Shown: positions 51,447 to 60,404, counted from the stretch's first letter. The stretch is 64,000 nt of DNA from Caldatribacterium sp051549785 (GCF_051549785.1 NZ_CP189974.1:1674001-1738000), one strand, 5' to 3'. Program-made: numbers and translations. The notes: generated from the sequence alone by a model not told the origin.

Positions 51447-52646
51447 TTACTCTCCACCCAGAAGGCGCAGAGCCAAAAGGGCGTAAACCCTCCCTGCAGT
51501 GACAATCTGGGTCACGGGGACGAATTCGTTGGCTGAGTGGGCTTCCTCGATCCTTCCCGGGCCGAAAATCAGGGTGGGTATTCCTGCTTCGACGAGAAAC
51601 GATGCCTCGCAGGAAGCAGGAAAGGGGGAGAAGGTGGGAACTTCTCCCGGGACATCGGCGATGGACCGGGAAAGGAATTCCACGAGTTCCGAGTCCCTGG
51701 AGATTCTGGCCGGAGGGAGATGGGGAATACACTGGGTGATCGAGTACTCGAAAGGCGCCCCTTCCCTTTCCCGCACGCTCTCCACAGCCTCCTGGAGAAC
51801 TTCTTCCATCCTCGCCAGAGAAAAAGAGGGGAGGGTTCGCACATCCACCTCAAGAAGGCAGGTCTCGGGCACCACGTTGGGCGCCACTCCCCCAAGAATC
51901 TTCCCCACACTCACTGCCGGCGCCCCAAGATCAGGGTCCCCAAAGGCGGAGAGTTCCTTTCGCTTTTCCTCCAGGGCCCTGACGATGAGGGCCGCATAGT
52001 ACACGGCGTTGATCCCCCGTTCCGCCACCGCCGCGTGGCAGGATTTCCCCCGAACCTCAATACGATACGCCGCCACACCCCGATGTCCCAGGCTGATGTT
52101 GAGACCCGTGGGTTCTCCCACAATGGCGTAGTCCACGACTTCCCGCCGCATCCGGTACACCCTCATCCATTCCCTGATGCCCGCGTTCTCCTCCTCCTCG
52201 TCCACCACGAAGACCACCTTGAGTTTCCCGTAGAGGGAGTGGGCAAAGAGCGCCACCATTTTCGCCGCATACATCATGGCAGCAAGGGCCCCTTTCATGT
52301 CACAGGCCCCTCTCCCGTAAAGGCGGTTCTGCACGATTTCCCCCCCCAGAGGGGGATACGTCCAGCCACTCCCCACAGGCACCGTGTCCATGTGCCCGTT
52401 GAAAAGCAGCACTGGTCCTTCGCCCAAGGCTCCCTGGATTTCTGCGATGAGGTTTGCCCGCTTCCCGTCAACCTCCTGCCATTCTACCGGGATCCCGTTA
52501 TCGATGAAATAGTTAGCGATGAAACGGGCGATCTCCACCTCACCCTCAGTTCGGGAAACACTCATAATGCGCACCAGCCGCTGCGCAAGGCTTATAGGCT
52601 CAAAGAGGTCGAACTCGTTGTCAAGCAGCGCTTTCCAGTCCGCCAT
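51447..52646 (-). CDS. M20-family peptidase/deacylase (ArgE/DapE-like)
   Basis: A 399-residue zinc hydrolase. Metal motifs: NGHMDTVP (about 83-90), GRGACDMKGALA (about 111-122), catalytic DEEEENAG (about 150-157), EPTG and a C-terminal His in EEAHSANEF (about 372). The fold is the standard two-domain M20. Family members remove N-acetyl or N-succinyl groups or cut dipeptides; substrate not assignable. It is the last gene after pyrE, separated by 2 bases, so it is cotranscribed with the pyrimidine operon; a dihydroorotate-related or carbamoyl-amino-acid role (e.g. ureidosuccinase-type) is possible but unproven. Confidence 0.88.
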   Translation of the reverse strand: MADWKALLDNEFDLFEPISLAQRLVRIMSVSRTEGEVEIARFIANYFIDNGIPVEWQEVDGKRANLIAEIQGALGEGPVLLFNGHMDTVPVGSGWTYPPLGGEIVQNRLYGRGACDMKGALAAMMYAAKMVALFAHSLYGKLKVVFVVDEEEENAGIREWMRVYRMRREVVDYAIVGEPTGLNISLGHRGVAAYRIEVRGKSCHAAVAERGINAVYYAALIVRALEEKRKELSAFGDPDLGAPAVSVGKILGGVAPNVVPETCLLEVDVRTLPSFSLARMEEVLQEAVESVREREGAPFEYSITQCIPHLPPARISRDSELVEFLSRSIADVPGEVPTFSPFPASCEASFLVEAGIPTLIFGPGRIEEAHSANEFVPVTQIVTAGRVYALLALRLLGGE

Positions 52647-52648
52647 GT

Positions 52649-53233
52649 TCAGCTCAGGTACCGGCTTCCTCGCTTTTGCAAGGCAATGCTCTGTTTACAG
52701 AGGGGACACTCATCCGGCGTATACACGGGGATTTCCATCTGCAGGAGGGGGAAGAAAGGATAGGGGAACGAAACCCGACCACCGCTCCGGTCCACAAGCA
52801 CGCCAATACCTACGATAGGCGATCCTTTCTCTCGAACAGCCTCGATAACCTCCGAAAGAGAAGCCCCTGTGGTGACGACATCCTCCACAATGAGCACCCT
52901 GTCCCCCTCACCAAGGGTAAAGTCCCGCCGGAAACGCATCCTGCCCTCCTCCCTCTCGGTGAAAGCCATGCGGACTCCAAAGGCCCGGGCCACCTCGTAG
53001 GCAAGTACGATACCTCCTACCGCCGGACCTACAACGACGTCGATTTTTTTTCCCTGGAAGTGTTCCGCAATGGCTTGGGCCAGCTGTTCAACGTACCGGG
53101 GATACTGGAGAAGCTTGAACTTCTCCACGTAGTACGGGCTGTGGAGTCCCGAAGTCAGAAGGAAATGTCCCTCAAGGAATGCCCCGGCTTTTCGGAAAAG
53201 GTCAAGAATGGCCTCCTTATCCAAGGAATTCAC
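52649..53233 (-). CDS. pyrE: Orotate phosphoribosyltransferase
   Basis: A 194-residue PRTase. Landmarks: SGLHSPYYVEKFKLLQYP, VVGPAVGGIVLAYEVAR and the PRPP loop VLIVEDVVTTGASL (about 119-132). A C-terminal extension with CPLC and RGSRYLS is typical of the Thermus/archaeal branch. It forms OMP from orotate and PRPP. Start is GTG (53231-53233), overlapping the pyrD stop by 4 bases. Confidence 0.96.
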   Translation of the reverse strand: MNSLDKEAILDLFRKAGAFLEGHFLLTSGLHSPYYVEKFKLLQYPRYVEQLAQAIAEHFQGKKIDVVVGPAVGGIVLAYEVARAFGVRMAFTEREEGRMRFRRDFTLGEGDRVLIVEDVVTTGASLSEVIEAVREKGSPIVGIGVLVDRSGGRVSFPYPFFPLLQMEIPVYTPDECPLCKQSIALQKRGSRYLS

Positions 53234-54135
53234 CTCACCTTCCCTATGAGGTCCTCAACGTTCTCCATATTTTTACGGAGAAGGTACGCCTTTATTCCCT
53301 TAAGAATGTCCGCCGCCGAAGAGGGAGTCACGAGATTCGCGGTTCCCACACCCACCGCCCGTGCTCCCACAAGGAGGAACTCCAGAGCATCTTCGGCAGT
53401 CATGATTCCCCCCATACCGATGATGGGGAGCTCTGTCATCCCCACAAGGTCGTAGACCATCTTTAGCGCTAAAGGCTTGATAGCGGGCCCGGAGAGCCCT
53501 GCGGACTTCATGGCAAAGACGAAATCCATCCGCTCAACATCGACAACCATGGCGGGAAAAGAATTCGTGACGCTCAGGGCTTCTGTCCCCTCTTCCTCAA
53601 GGATTCTCACCGTGACCTCCCAGTCTTGCATCGTTGGACCAAGCTTCACGATGAGGAACTTCCCGGTCGCCTCCCGAACCCGTCCAACGAGTTCTCGAAG
53701 GGTTTCAGGGTCTGAGAGAAAGCTTGCACCTCCCCTTTCGACGTTCGGGCAGGAAACGTTGAGCTCCAGGGCGTCAATCCTCTCTGCGGCATCGAGCCTC
53801 CGGGTCACCGCAACGTACTCTTCCACCGTTCTCCCCCAGATGTTCACAAAAATCCGGGTTTCGAGCGTTTCAAGAAACGGCAGGTCCTCTTGAAGAAACC
53901 GCTCCACTCCCTTGTTCTCAAGGCCGATGGAATTCAAAAGCCCTGCTCGGACTTCAAAGAGCCTGGGTGGGGGATTTCCTTCCCAGGGGAAAAGGCTCAA
54001 CCCTTTTACCGTGATGGCTCCCGGAGTGTTGAGGTCAAGGTAAGGGGCAATCTCCCTCCCGTAGCCACAAGTCCCGGAAGCAAGAACAATCGGGTTTTTC
54101 AGGGTCATTCGTCCCAGAGTTACCGAGAGATTCAT
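53230..54135 (-). CDS. pyrD: Dihydroorotate dehydrogenase, class 1B catalytic subunit
   Basis: A 301-residue FMN enzyme. Landmarks: NPIVLASGTCGYG, VKGLSLFPWEGNPPPRLFE, catalytic Cys in LELNVSCPNVERGG (about 133) and the FMN-phosphate region IIGMGGIMTAEDALEFLLVGA. Class 1B enzymes pair with PyrK and use NAD+; pyrK is directly upstream with a 4-base overlap, confirming the type. Confidence 0.96.
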   Translation of the reverse strand: MNLSVTLGRMTLKNPIVLASGTCGYGREIAPYLDLNTPGAITVKGLSLFPWEGNPPPRLFEVRAGLLNSIGLENKGVERFLQEDLPFLETLETRIFVNIWGRTVEEYVAVTRRLDAAERIDALELNVSCPNVERGGASFLSDPETLRELVGRVREATGKFLIVKLGPTMQDWEVTVRILEEEGTEALSVTNSFPAMVVDVERMDFVFAMKSAGLSGPAIKPLALKMVYDLVGMTELPIIGMGGIMTAEDALEFLLVGARAVGVGTANLVTPSSAADILKGIKAYLLRKNMENVEDLIGKVR

Positions 54136-54896
54136 AGCACTACCTCGGAGAGCCGGAAGACCGGACCGTCACTGCACACATGCCAGTACCCTCCACCTCT
54201 TCGGGGAATGGCACATCCAAGACAAACCCCAAAACCGCAACCCATTCTCGCCTCAAGGGCAACTTCGATGTCCTCCTCTTTCCCGGGAAAGACCGTTGCC
54301 AGTTCTCGAAGCATCCCCTCAGGGCCACAGGCGTAAATCTTTGCCCCCTGCCAGAGGGTTCTCTCAAGGCACTTCCCCACAAGGTCAAGGACCGTGCCGC
54401 AGAAACCACCCGACACGGCCTCTTCGCAGCTCCACAGAACCCTCGGAAGGTCCTCGAGGAGGCGAAGGAGTGCCAGGTCCTTTCGTTCCCGAACACCCAG
54501 GAAGAACGAGAAGGAGATACCGCGTTTTTTGAACTCCCGGGCAAGAAAAACAAGAGGCACAAGCCCCCGCCCTCCAGCAATGAGGATCCCGGAATGCGCA
54601 TCGAGGGAAAATCCCCGTCCCAGAGGTCCGAGCACCTCAACGACATCCCCCACCTCCAGGTGAGAGAGGAGCTCTGTACCCTTCCCCACAATCTCAAAAA
54701 GGAGGGAAAAACGGTCAACGTTCGCAGAGAGTACCGCAAAAGGACGGGGAAGAAGGGGGTCGAAAACCCCAAAACCAGGACGCACCATGACGAACTGGCC
54801 AGGCTTGGCTTGAGAGGCAATGTTCCTTTCCTCAAGCTCAAAGCACACAAACCGTTCTCCCAACCGTTCTTTCCGGCATATCCGGGCAAGGCTCAT
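54132..54896 (-). CDS. pyrK: Dihydroorotate dehydrogenase electron-transfer subunit PyrK
   Basis: A 254-residue ferredoxin-reductase-like subunit. FAD-binding RPFAVLS, NAD region GGRGLVPLVFLAREF, and the [2Fe-2S] Cys set CGFGVCLGCAI plus HVCSDGPVF (four Cys). It passes electrons from PyrD to NAD+. Both ends overlap neighbouring pyr genes by 4 bases. Confidence 0.95.
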   Translation of the reverse strand: MSLARICRKERLGERFVCFELEERNIASQAKPGQFVMVRPGFGVFDPLLPRPFAVLSANVDRFSLLFEIVGKGTELLSHLEVGDVVEVLGPLGRGFSLDAHSGILIAGGRGLVPLVFLAREFKKRGISFSFFLGVRERKDLALLRLLEDLPRVLWSCEEAVSGGFCGTVLDLVGKCLERTLWQGAKIYACGPEGMLRELATVFPGKEEDIEVALEARMGCGFGVCLGCAIPRRGGGYWHVCSDGPVFRLSEVVL

Positions 54897-55813
54897 GGCA
54901 TAAGACTCCGGAGCATCTTCTGATACCTGAGGGCTTCTTCACGAGCTCTCTCGGCGAAATCCTCCCCATTCTCCCTTCCCTGCTTCCTGTAGGCAAAAAG
55001 AATATCCCGGGAAACATTCACCAGTGCTCCCAACCCTCCCGGGAGGAAGGCAAAGCGAAGTGCCTCAACCGCTCCTCCCTGGGCACCAACCCCGGGGATG
55101 AGGAAAAGCAGCCGGGGGAAGCGTTCCCGGAGATACTGGAGGTCCTCAGGGTACGTTGCCCCCACAACAATCCCGAAGGAACTCACAGGGCCGTTCGCAA
55201 AAAATCTCCCGGCACAATCTTCCACAAGCAGAGCCACCTTCTCGAAAACCCGTACCTTTCGCCCTTCGTCCTGGATGAAGGGGGCCGAGGGGTTTGACGT
55301 TCGAGCAAGAACAAAGACCCCTTTCCCACTCTTTCGAGCCTCCTCAAAGAAGGGGAGGAGGCTGTCTTCCCCAAGATAAGGATTCACCGTCAGGGCGTCG
55401 ACATCCCAGAAGGAGCGCAAACTCTTTCCACCTGCGGTAATCTCAGAAAGGTACCCCTGAGCGTAACACACGGCACTGCTTGCGATGTCGTTTCTTTTCC
55501 CATCAAGAATTACAAGAAATCCCCGTTCCTTCGCCCTCTGGATGGTCCGGGAGAGCGCCACCATCCCCGGAATCCCCAGGGCTTCGTAAAAGGCCATTTG
55601 AATTTTCACAAAGCCTACCTCTCCTGCGAGAGCCTCGAGAATGCTGGTCCCAAAAGCGAGAACGGCCTCAGCAAGCCCCTCAAAGGTCATTTCTCCAGGA
55701 GCGAACTGCTCAAGGAGCACAGGAGGGAGCAGGTCAAAATGCGGGTCCAGGCCAACGACAAGGGGCCCAGAGCGTTCAACCTTTTCTGCAACTCGTTCAG
55801 CAAAACTCCCCAT
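54893..55813 (-). CDS. pyrF: Orotidine 5'-phosphate decarboxylase, type 2
   Basis: A 306-residue PyrF of the longer type 2 family. Landmarks: LVVGLDPHFDLLPP, VKIQMAFYEALGI, catalytic LDGKRNDIASSA (about 98-109) and the PGVGAQGG phosphate loop (about 223-230). It makes UMP from OMP. The ATG (MGSFAERVAEKV, 55811-55813) follows AAGGAGC; a longer in-frame extension overlaps pyrC and is not family-like. 17-base overlap with pyrC. Confidence 0.93.
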   Translation of the reverse strand: MGSFAERVAEKVERSGPLVVGLDPHFDLLPPVLLEQFAPGEMTFEGLAEAVLAFGTSILEALAGEVGFVKIQMAFYEALGIPGMVALSRTIQRAKERGFLVILDGKRNDIASSAVCYAQGYLSEITAGGKSLRSFWDVDALTVNPYLGEDSLLPFFEEARKSGKGVFVLARTSNPSAPFIQDEGRKVRVFEKVALLVEDCAGRFFANGPVSSFGIVVGATYPEDLQYLRERFPRLLFLIPGVGAQGGAVEALRFAFLPGGLGALVNVSRDILFAYRKQGRENGEDFAERAREEALRYQKMLRSLMP

Positions 55814-57104
55814 CAACAACGCTCCTTTCTGCCATAACCACCCTTCCCCCGACGATGGTGTATACTGGCCAGCCCCGGAGCGACCACCCCTGGAAAGGAC
55901 AGTTTCTCCCCTTTGATTCAAACTGGGTCACATCGACTTCCCACTCCGTCTGCGGGTCCACAACGGTAAGGTCCGCATCCTTCCCTTCAGCGAGAACACC
56001 TTTGTTCTCGAGCCCCAGAAACCTGGCAGGATTGTAGCTCAACTTCCGCCACAGCTCAATCCAGTCCACAACTCCATCCTCCACAAGGGCCCTCACATAG
56101 AGGGGAACGGTGATCTCGAGGTTGGAGATCCCAAAAGCGGCATCGAGGAAGCTTCCTTCCTTATCCTCAGGGGCATGGGGAGCATGGTCCGAGGCGAGGA
56201 TGTCGATGGTACCATCCGCAATGCCTGCCTTGAGCGCCTCGATATCCCGCTTCTCTCGAAGCGGTGGTTTCACCTTGGCAAGGGACCCAAACCGCAGGAC
56301 ATCCTCGGCAGTGAGGAGAAGATGGTGGGGTGTAACATCGGCGCTCAATGGAGCCTGCCCTCTGAAGAGACGGAGGATTGCAACACTCCTTTCCGTTGAG
56401 AGATGGGTGAAGTGAACCCGGGCACCCGTGTCCAGGGCAAGGAGAACATCCCGGGCAAGGCGACTGTCTTCAGCCACCCGTGGAATGCCCTTGTACCCAA
56501 GGAGGAACGCCACCTCTCCCTCGTGCATGTGCCCTTCCCGGGAGAGCTCGTTGTCCTCCTCGTGGAGAATGAAAGGAAGGTGGAAGTAACGGGCATACTG
56601 TAGGGCAAAATAGAGCAGCCGAGAACTCTCTACACTTGCCCCATCGTCACTCAGAGCCACAACCCCCGCCTCCTTCAAAAGCCCGTAATCGCACATCTCC
56701 TTTCCCTGGCATCCCCGGCTGATGGCGCCTGCAAAGAGAATATTGGTGAAGGGGAGAGCCCTGGCACGGAGGCGCAGTGCCTGAACCACGAGAGGATGGT
56801 CGAGCGGAGGGGAGGTGTTGGGCATGCAGAGCACCGTGGTGAACCCACCCCGGGCAGCAGCCCTTGCCCCGGTCTCAAGGGTCTCCTTACGCTCCTGCCC
56901 CGGCTCGCGAAAATGCACGTGGAGGTTCACAAAACCCGGACCCACCAACAATCCCGAAGCATCGATGCTCTGTGCCTGAGGGTCAGAGATTCCCTTGCCG
57001 ACGCGAACGATCACTCCGCCCTCAATCAGCACATCACCATCCACAAGCATTCGCCTGTCCGGAAGGACCAGAGTCCCACGCCGAATGAGAATTCTCCGCG
57101 TCAT
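55797..57104 (-). CDS. pyrC: Dihydroorotase, class I
   Basis: A 435-residue amidohydrolase. Zinc motifs: VNLHVHFREPG (about 58-68), LSDDGASV (Asp), FILHEEDN (His), HFTHLSTE (His) and catalytic ASDHAPH (about 307-313). Class I dihydroorotases of this length are typical of Gram-positives and thermophiles. Closes N-carbamoyl-aspartate to dihydroorotate. Start overlaps pyrB by 4 bases. Confidence 0.95.
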   Translation of the reverse strand: MTRRILIRRGTLVLPDRRMLVDGDVLIEGGVIVRVGKGISDPQAQSIDASGLLVGPGFVNLHVHFREPGQERKETLETGARAAARGGFTTVLCMPNTSPPLDHPLVVQALRLRARALPFTNILFAGAISRGCQGKEMCDYGLLKEAGVVALSDDGASVESSRLLYFALQYARYFHLPFILHEEDNELSREGHMHEGEVAFLLGYKGIPRVAEDSRLARDVLLALDTGARVHFTHLSTERSVAILRLFRGQAPLSADVTPHHLLLTAEDVLRFGSLAKVKPPLREKRDIEALKAGIADGTIDILASDHAPHAPEDKEGSFLDAAFGISNLEITVPLYVRALVEDGVVDWIELWRKLSYNPARFLGLENKGVLAEGKDADLTVVDPQTEWEVDVTQFESKGRNCPFQGWSLRGWPVYTIVGGRVVMAERSVVDGEFC

Positions 57105-58027
57105 GGCATCTTCTCCCCGCGAAGAAGGATTTCAAGCACGGCCATCCGCACCGCCACTCCACAGGTGACCTGCTCCTCAATAAGGGAGTACTCATGTTCC
57201 ACAAACCGGTGTCCGATCTCCACCCCCCGATTCACCGGACCCGGATGCATGATGAAGGCTCCTTCCTTCATCCTTGCCAGAAGTCCTTCCCCAAGACCAA
57301 AAAAGCGGGCATACTCTTGAAGGCTTGGAAAATACCCTGCTTCCTGACGCTCCCGCTGAATCCGGAGCAGATACACCACATCGGCTTCCTCCACTGCCCG
57401 CTCCACCGGGAATACCCGCTCCACCCCAAGGGCGAGAACGCTTTCAGGAACAAGGGTTGGAGGGCCTGAGAATACCACGCTGTTCCCAAGTTTCGCGAGT
57501 GCCAAAGCAAGGGAGCGAGCGACCCTGCTGTGAAGGATGTCTCCAAGGATGGCAACCCGAAGACCCTCAACCCGCCCAAGAGCCTGCCGTATGGCCAGAA
57601 GGTCGAGGAGAGCCTGAGTCGGATGTTCCCGCATCCCATCACCAGCGTTCACCACATGGCAGGGGAGAAAACTCGCCAGATACTCCGGAATACCGCTGTC
57701 TCTGTGCCGGACCACCAGAACATCAGCCTTCATTCGGGCAATGGTACGAACGGTGTCCCGAAAGCTCTCTCCCTTCTCCAGACTACTCCCCTCCAGAGCA
57801 AAATTCAGCACGTTCATGCCCAGAAGCTTTCCCGCCATCTCAAAGGACATCCGGGTTCTCGTACTGGGTTCAAAGAAAAGGCAGACCATGGAATACCCTG
57901 AAAGGACACTCTCAAACTTCGGGGAGGTCTCGAGGAACGCCCGCCAGTGTGCCGCCCGCTCAAGGATGAAGAGAATATCCCCTTTCGTCAGAGGACGTAT
58001 TCCCAGAAGATGCCGGTGCACCCACAC
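57101..58027 (-). CDS. pyrB: Aspartate carbamoyltransferase catalytic subunit
   Basis: A 308-residue ATCase. Carbamoyl-phosphate motif FEPSTRTRMSFE (about 52-63) and HPTQALLDL (about 134-142) are intact. No pyrI is present. The start is placed at GTG 58025-58027 (VWVHRHLLGIRPL), 6 bases after GGAGGTGG; another GTG two codons on is possible. Frames reaching further upstream would translate through a leader terminator. First gene of pyrB-C-F-K-D-E-M20, controlled by that leader. Confidence 0.94.
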   Translation of the reverse strand: MWVHRHLLGIRPLTKGDILFILERAAHWRAFLETSPKFESVLSGYSMVCLFFEPSTRTRMSFEMAGKLLGMNVLNFALEGSSLEKGESFRDTVRTIARMKADVLVVRHRDSGIPEYLASFLPCHVVNAGDGMREHPTQALLDLLAIRQALGRVEGLRVAILGDILHSRVARSLALALAKLGNSVVFSGPPTLVPESVLALGVERVFPVERAVEEADVVYLLRIQRERQEAGYFPSLQEYARFFGLGEGLLARMKEGAFIMHPGPVNRGVEIGHRFVEHEYSLIEEQVTCGVAVRMAVLEILLRGEKMP

Positions 58028-58053
58028 CCTTCCCACCTCCCGAAAATGGGCAC

Positions 58054-58087
58054 AAAAAAATCCATCTTCCCGGGTAGGGGAAGATGG
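58054..58087 (-). terminator. Intrinsic terminator (attenuator) in the pyr leader
   Basis: On the minus strand CCATCTTCCC (58078-58087) and GGGAAGATGG (58062-58071) form a perfect 10-bp stem with a 6-base loop, followed after one A by a run of seven T (58054-58060). It ends about 26 bases before the pyrB start, so reading through it must be regulated. Confidence 0.88.
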
Positions 58088-58113
58088 ACGTTCTCCTCTG
58101 ATCTTTGCATCTT
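58081..58113 (-). promoter_or_regulatory. Candidate antiterminator in the pyr leader
   Basis: Minus-strand AAGATG (58108-58113) can pair with CATCTT (58081-58086), which is part of the terminator's 5' arm, so the two structures exclude each other. The 21-base loop contains AGATCAGAGGAG, loosely reminiscent of PyrR-binding sequences. No pyrR gene is in the window; the pairing is only 6 bp, so this is tentative. Confidence 0.4.
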
Positions 58114-58139
58114 GCCGCTCCCATGGGCAACCCTCAATT

Positions 58140-58168
58140 AGGATACCGGGAAATGCTCCCCGTGTCAA
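58140..58168 (-). promoter_or_regulatory. Sigma-70 promoter of the pyr operon
   Basis: Minus-strand TTGACA (58163-58168), 17 bases, TATCCT (58140-58145). With a start near 58133 it gives a leader of about 105 bases before pyrB, containing the attenuator. Confidence 0.7.
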
Positions 58169-58233
58169 CCAAGACCCCCAACCCACGTGGCCAAAGAAGT
58201 AGGGAAAAGAAGGTGGCGAAACGGAGAGCGTTC

Positions 58234-58242
58234 TGTTACAAT
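58234..58242 (+). promoter_or_regulatory. Extended -10 element upstream of uppP
   Basis: TGTTACAAT (TG-n-TACAAT, 58234-58242), 31 bases before the proposed uppP start. A -35 box is weak (TGGCGA at 58214-58219, 17 bases upstream). Divergent from the pyr promoter. Confidence 0.45.
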
Positions 58243-58273
58243 CAGAGAACACCTGTAAGAAAGGGTGATAAGA

Positions 58274-59032
58274 TTGGGCATCGCGGAAAGCCTTGCTCTC
58301 GGTCTTGTCCAGGGATTCACGGAATTTTTCCCCATCTCCTCATCGGCTCACCTGCTCCTTCTCCGAACCCTTTTCCCCCTGGGTGAAGCTCACCTCTCTC
58401 TTGACGTTCTGCTCCATACCGGGACATGGCTTGCCGTTCTCCTGGTCTTCCTCCCCTCCACGGGGCGGGTGCTGCGACGACCCTCAATCATCCTGAAAGT
58501 CCTCGTCGCCACCATACCGGCGGGAATTTTCGGGTATCTCCTGGAAGACAAAGTGGAGACCGTTTTTCGGGAAAACCTGTTCCTCGTGAGCGCCGTTCTC
58601 CTTGGGGTGGGGATTGTCTTCCTTCTGGTGCGGCGCGAAGGAGAAAAAACCCTGGAGGCCATGGATATCAGAGATGCTGCAATCATCGGCCTTCTCCAGG
58701 CACTGGCACTGATTCCAGGGGTTTCCCGCTCGGGCATTACGATCCTTGGAGGGATCGGTGTGGGCCTCAAAAGAAGCGAGGCAGTGCTCTTTTCCTTTCT
58801 TCTGTCCCTCACCACCATTGGTGGGGCAACGGCCCTGGTGCTTCTGCGGGAGGCTTCAGGAGGGATGGTGCTTCTCAAAAGCGCCCTTCCCGGATTTTTT
58901 GCTGCTCTGGGAAGTGGTCTGTTCTCCTGCACTGTACTCCTCAAACTTGTGCGGGAGAAGGGGCTTGCATCTTTCGGGTACTACCGGATTCTTCTGGGGA
59001 CGTTCTTTCTCTTTTTCCTCTCTTTACGGTAA
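58274..59032 (+). CDS. uppP: Undecaprenyl-diphosphatase (UppP/BacA)
   Basis: A membrane phosphatase of about 252 residues with eight or so helices. Catalytic motifs: GFTEFFPISSSAHL (about 14-27) and PGVSRSGIT (about 154-162). It recycles undecaprenyl pyrophosphate for peptidoglycan synthesis. The start is taken as TTG 58274 (GIAESLALGLVQG matches the family N-terminus after one residue) with GGGTGATAAG upstream; GTG at 58265 would add three residues. Alone on the plus strand, converging on a small unknown gene 3 bases away. Confidence 0.93.
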   Translation: MGIAESLALGLVQGFTEFFPISSSAHLLLLRTLFPLGEAHLSLDVLLHTGTWLAVLLVFLPSTGRVLRRPSIILKVLVATIPAGIFGYLLEDKVETVFRENLFLVSAVLLGVGIVFLLVRREGEKTLEAMDIRDAAIIGLLQALALIPGVSRSGITILGGIGVGLKRSEAVLFSFLLSLTTIGGATALVLLREASGGMVLLKSALPGFFAALGSGLFSCTVLLKLVREKGLASFGYYRILLGTFFLFFLSLR

Positions 59033-59035
59033 TCC

Positions 59036-59338
59036 TCAGAACATGATTTCTTCGAGAATAGCCCGAACTCTGTCTCTCAAAAGCCGCTCCAGACGTTCAA
59101 AGAGGTACTCCGAGTACGCTGCAAAAGGCGTCCACACACGGATGCGGCCATCCTCAAAGGAAATGCGAATGTTTTCCGGGAACTCTTTTTCTTGCGCGAG
59201 TGCCTCCTCCAGGAACACGTTGAGCGCCCTCAGGGGGATAAGGTAGAGCTCATAGGGCCTCTCAAGCTCATACTCCCAGTACACGTATGTGACCTCCTCA
59301 TGGCGGTATGGTGCGGGTGCAAAAACAAGACGAATCAC
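59036..59338 (-). CDS. Small protein of unknown function
   Basis: A 100-residue soluble, acidic/aromatic protein: VTYVYWEYELERPYELYLIPLRAL then a helical C-terminal half (YLFERLERLLRDRVRAILEE). I do not recognise a family. Start is GTG (59336-59338), directly after the LysE stop, so it depends on the upstream gene for translation. Base composition and overlapping context support it as real. Confidence 0.6.
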   Translation of the reverse strand: MIRLVFAPAPYRHEEVTYVYWEYELERPYELYLIPLRALNVFLEEALAQEKEFPENIRISFEDGRIRVWTPFAAYSEYLFERLERLLRDRVRAILEEIMF

Positions 59339-59339
59339 C

Positions 59340-59969
59340 TCACATCACCCCCAGGGCAAAGTACCCTCCAAAGAAAAGGAGCATCACACCGCACACACCC
59401 ACCAGGAACCTGTAGAACCGTTCGGAGAGAACGCCCCGCCCCCGGTCGAGGGTGAAGGAAACGGCGCTGTACCATACAAAATCCGCCAGGATATGTCCGA
59501 GGAAGAAGATGACGATACCCCAGAGTCGTGCCTGGCTTGCCGAAAGGAGCATGGCAAGCCCTACAGTCGCCCACCACATGATCCAGTAAGGGTTGGAAAT
59601 ACTCGTTAGGACCCCACCGAGCACCATGTTCCGACCGGTCCTCTCCTTCCCCTGATCCTCAGAGATGGTTACATTCCGGAAGGCCCGAAGCATGCCCACC
59701 CCAAGGTACACGAGCACCCCACCTCCCACAACACCAATGAAGCGCTGGGCAATGGGCAGCGCCAGAATCCTTCCAAAACCAAGGACGAGGCTCACCACCA
59801 TACCGGCTTCAAGAATGCCATGACCCACAACGGTGAGAGGACCAGCCCGAAACCCAAGACGGGGAACACCTGAAAGGACGAGTGCCAGCAAAGGCCCAGG
59901 CATAAGCGCTCCAGAAAAACCAACAATGAAAGCACTCCCGAAAATGGTGAAAAGTCGCCATCCCCCCAT
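59340..59969 (-). CDS. LysE/RhtB-family exporter
   Basis: A 209-residue membrane protein with about six helices. The family start GFSGALMPGPLLALVLSGVPRLGF (landmark MPGPLLA, about 23-29) and the central SNPYWIMWWATVG (about 124-136) identify LysE/RhtB-type amino-acid exporters. Substrate not assignable. It lies 6 bases downstream of the DUF2703 gene and directly upstream of the small unknown gene. Confidence 0.88.
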   Translation of the reverse strand: MGGWRLFTIFGSAFIVGFSGALMPGPLLALVLSGVPRLGFRAGPLTVVGHGILEAGMVVSLVLGFGRILALPIAQRFIGVVGGGVLVYLGVGMLRAFRNVTISEDQGKERTGRNMVLGGVLTSISNPYWIMWWATVGLAMLLSASQARLWGIVIFFLGHILADFVWYSAVSFTLDRGRGVLSERFYRFLVGVCGVMLLFFGGYFALGVM

Positions 59970-59975
59970 GAGCGC

Positions 59976-60404
59976 TTACCCCGGAGAGCAACAAGAAGGC
60001 CCACAGTGGGAACATCCCGAAAGGGACGTGGAAACCGCAAGGAGCGCTGCCCTCACAATGAGTTCAGCAGGGATAACCTCATAAACCCGGCCATCAGCTT
60101 CCACGGTACGGCAAGCCACCGGGCCGCAGACACCACAGTAGCAAGGACTCTCACCTCTTGAGGCTCCAAGCCACTCTTCCAGAGGACGGCCGTTCAAAAA
60201 AATCGCATTTGACTGCAGGGGGTCTTCATGGAAAGTTTCACACGAGAGGACCTCTTTCTCAAGGACAACACCGATACCCAAAGGGACAAGGACCTGTTCC
60301 AGTAACGCGCAGGCTTTCTCAAGTTCCTCCTCTGTGGAAGCACAGCGAGGGCACGTTGCCCCGTCAACGAGAAGTCTCTGCCAGCGAATATGGAGCATTT
60401 CCAT
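59976..60404 (-). CDS. DUF2703-family Cys-rich protein
   Basis: A 142-residue protein with IRWQRLLVDGATCPRCASTEEEL, a central NAIFLNGRPLEEWLGA segment, CYCGVCG, and the end CSHCGPSCC. This fits DUF2703, thioredoxin-fold-like proteins often associated with metal or arsenic/mercury genes; function unknown. Eleven or so Cys suggest metal or redox chemistry. ATG at 60402-60404 follows GGAGGG. It lies just downstream of the tmRNA gene. Confidence 0.8.
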   Translation of the reverse strand: MEMLHIRWQRLLVDGATCPRCASTEEELEKACALLEQVLVPLGIGVVLEKEVLSCETFHEDPLQSNAIFLNGRPLEEWLGASRGESPCYCGVCGPVACRTVEADGRVYEVIPAELIVRAALLAVSTSLSGCSHCGPSCCSPG

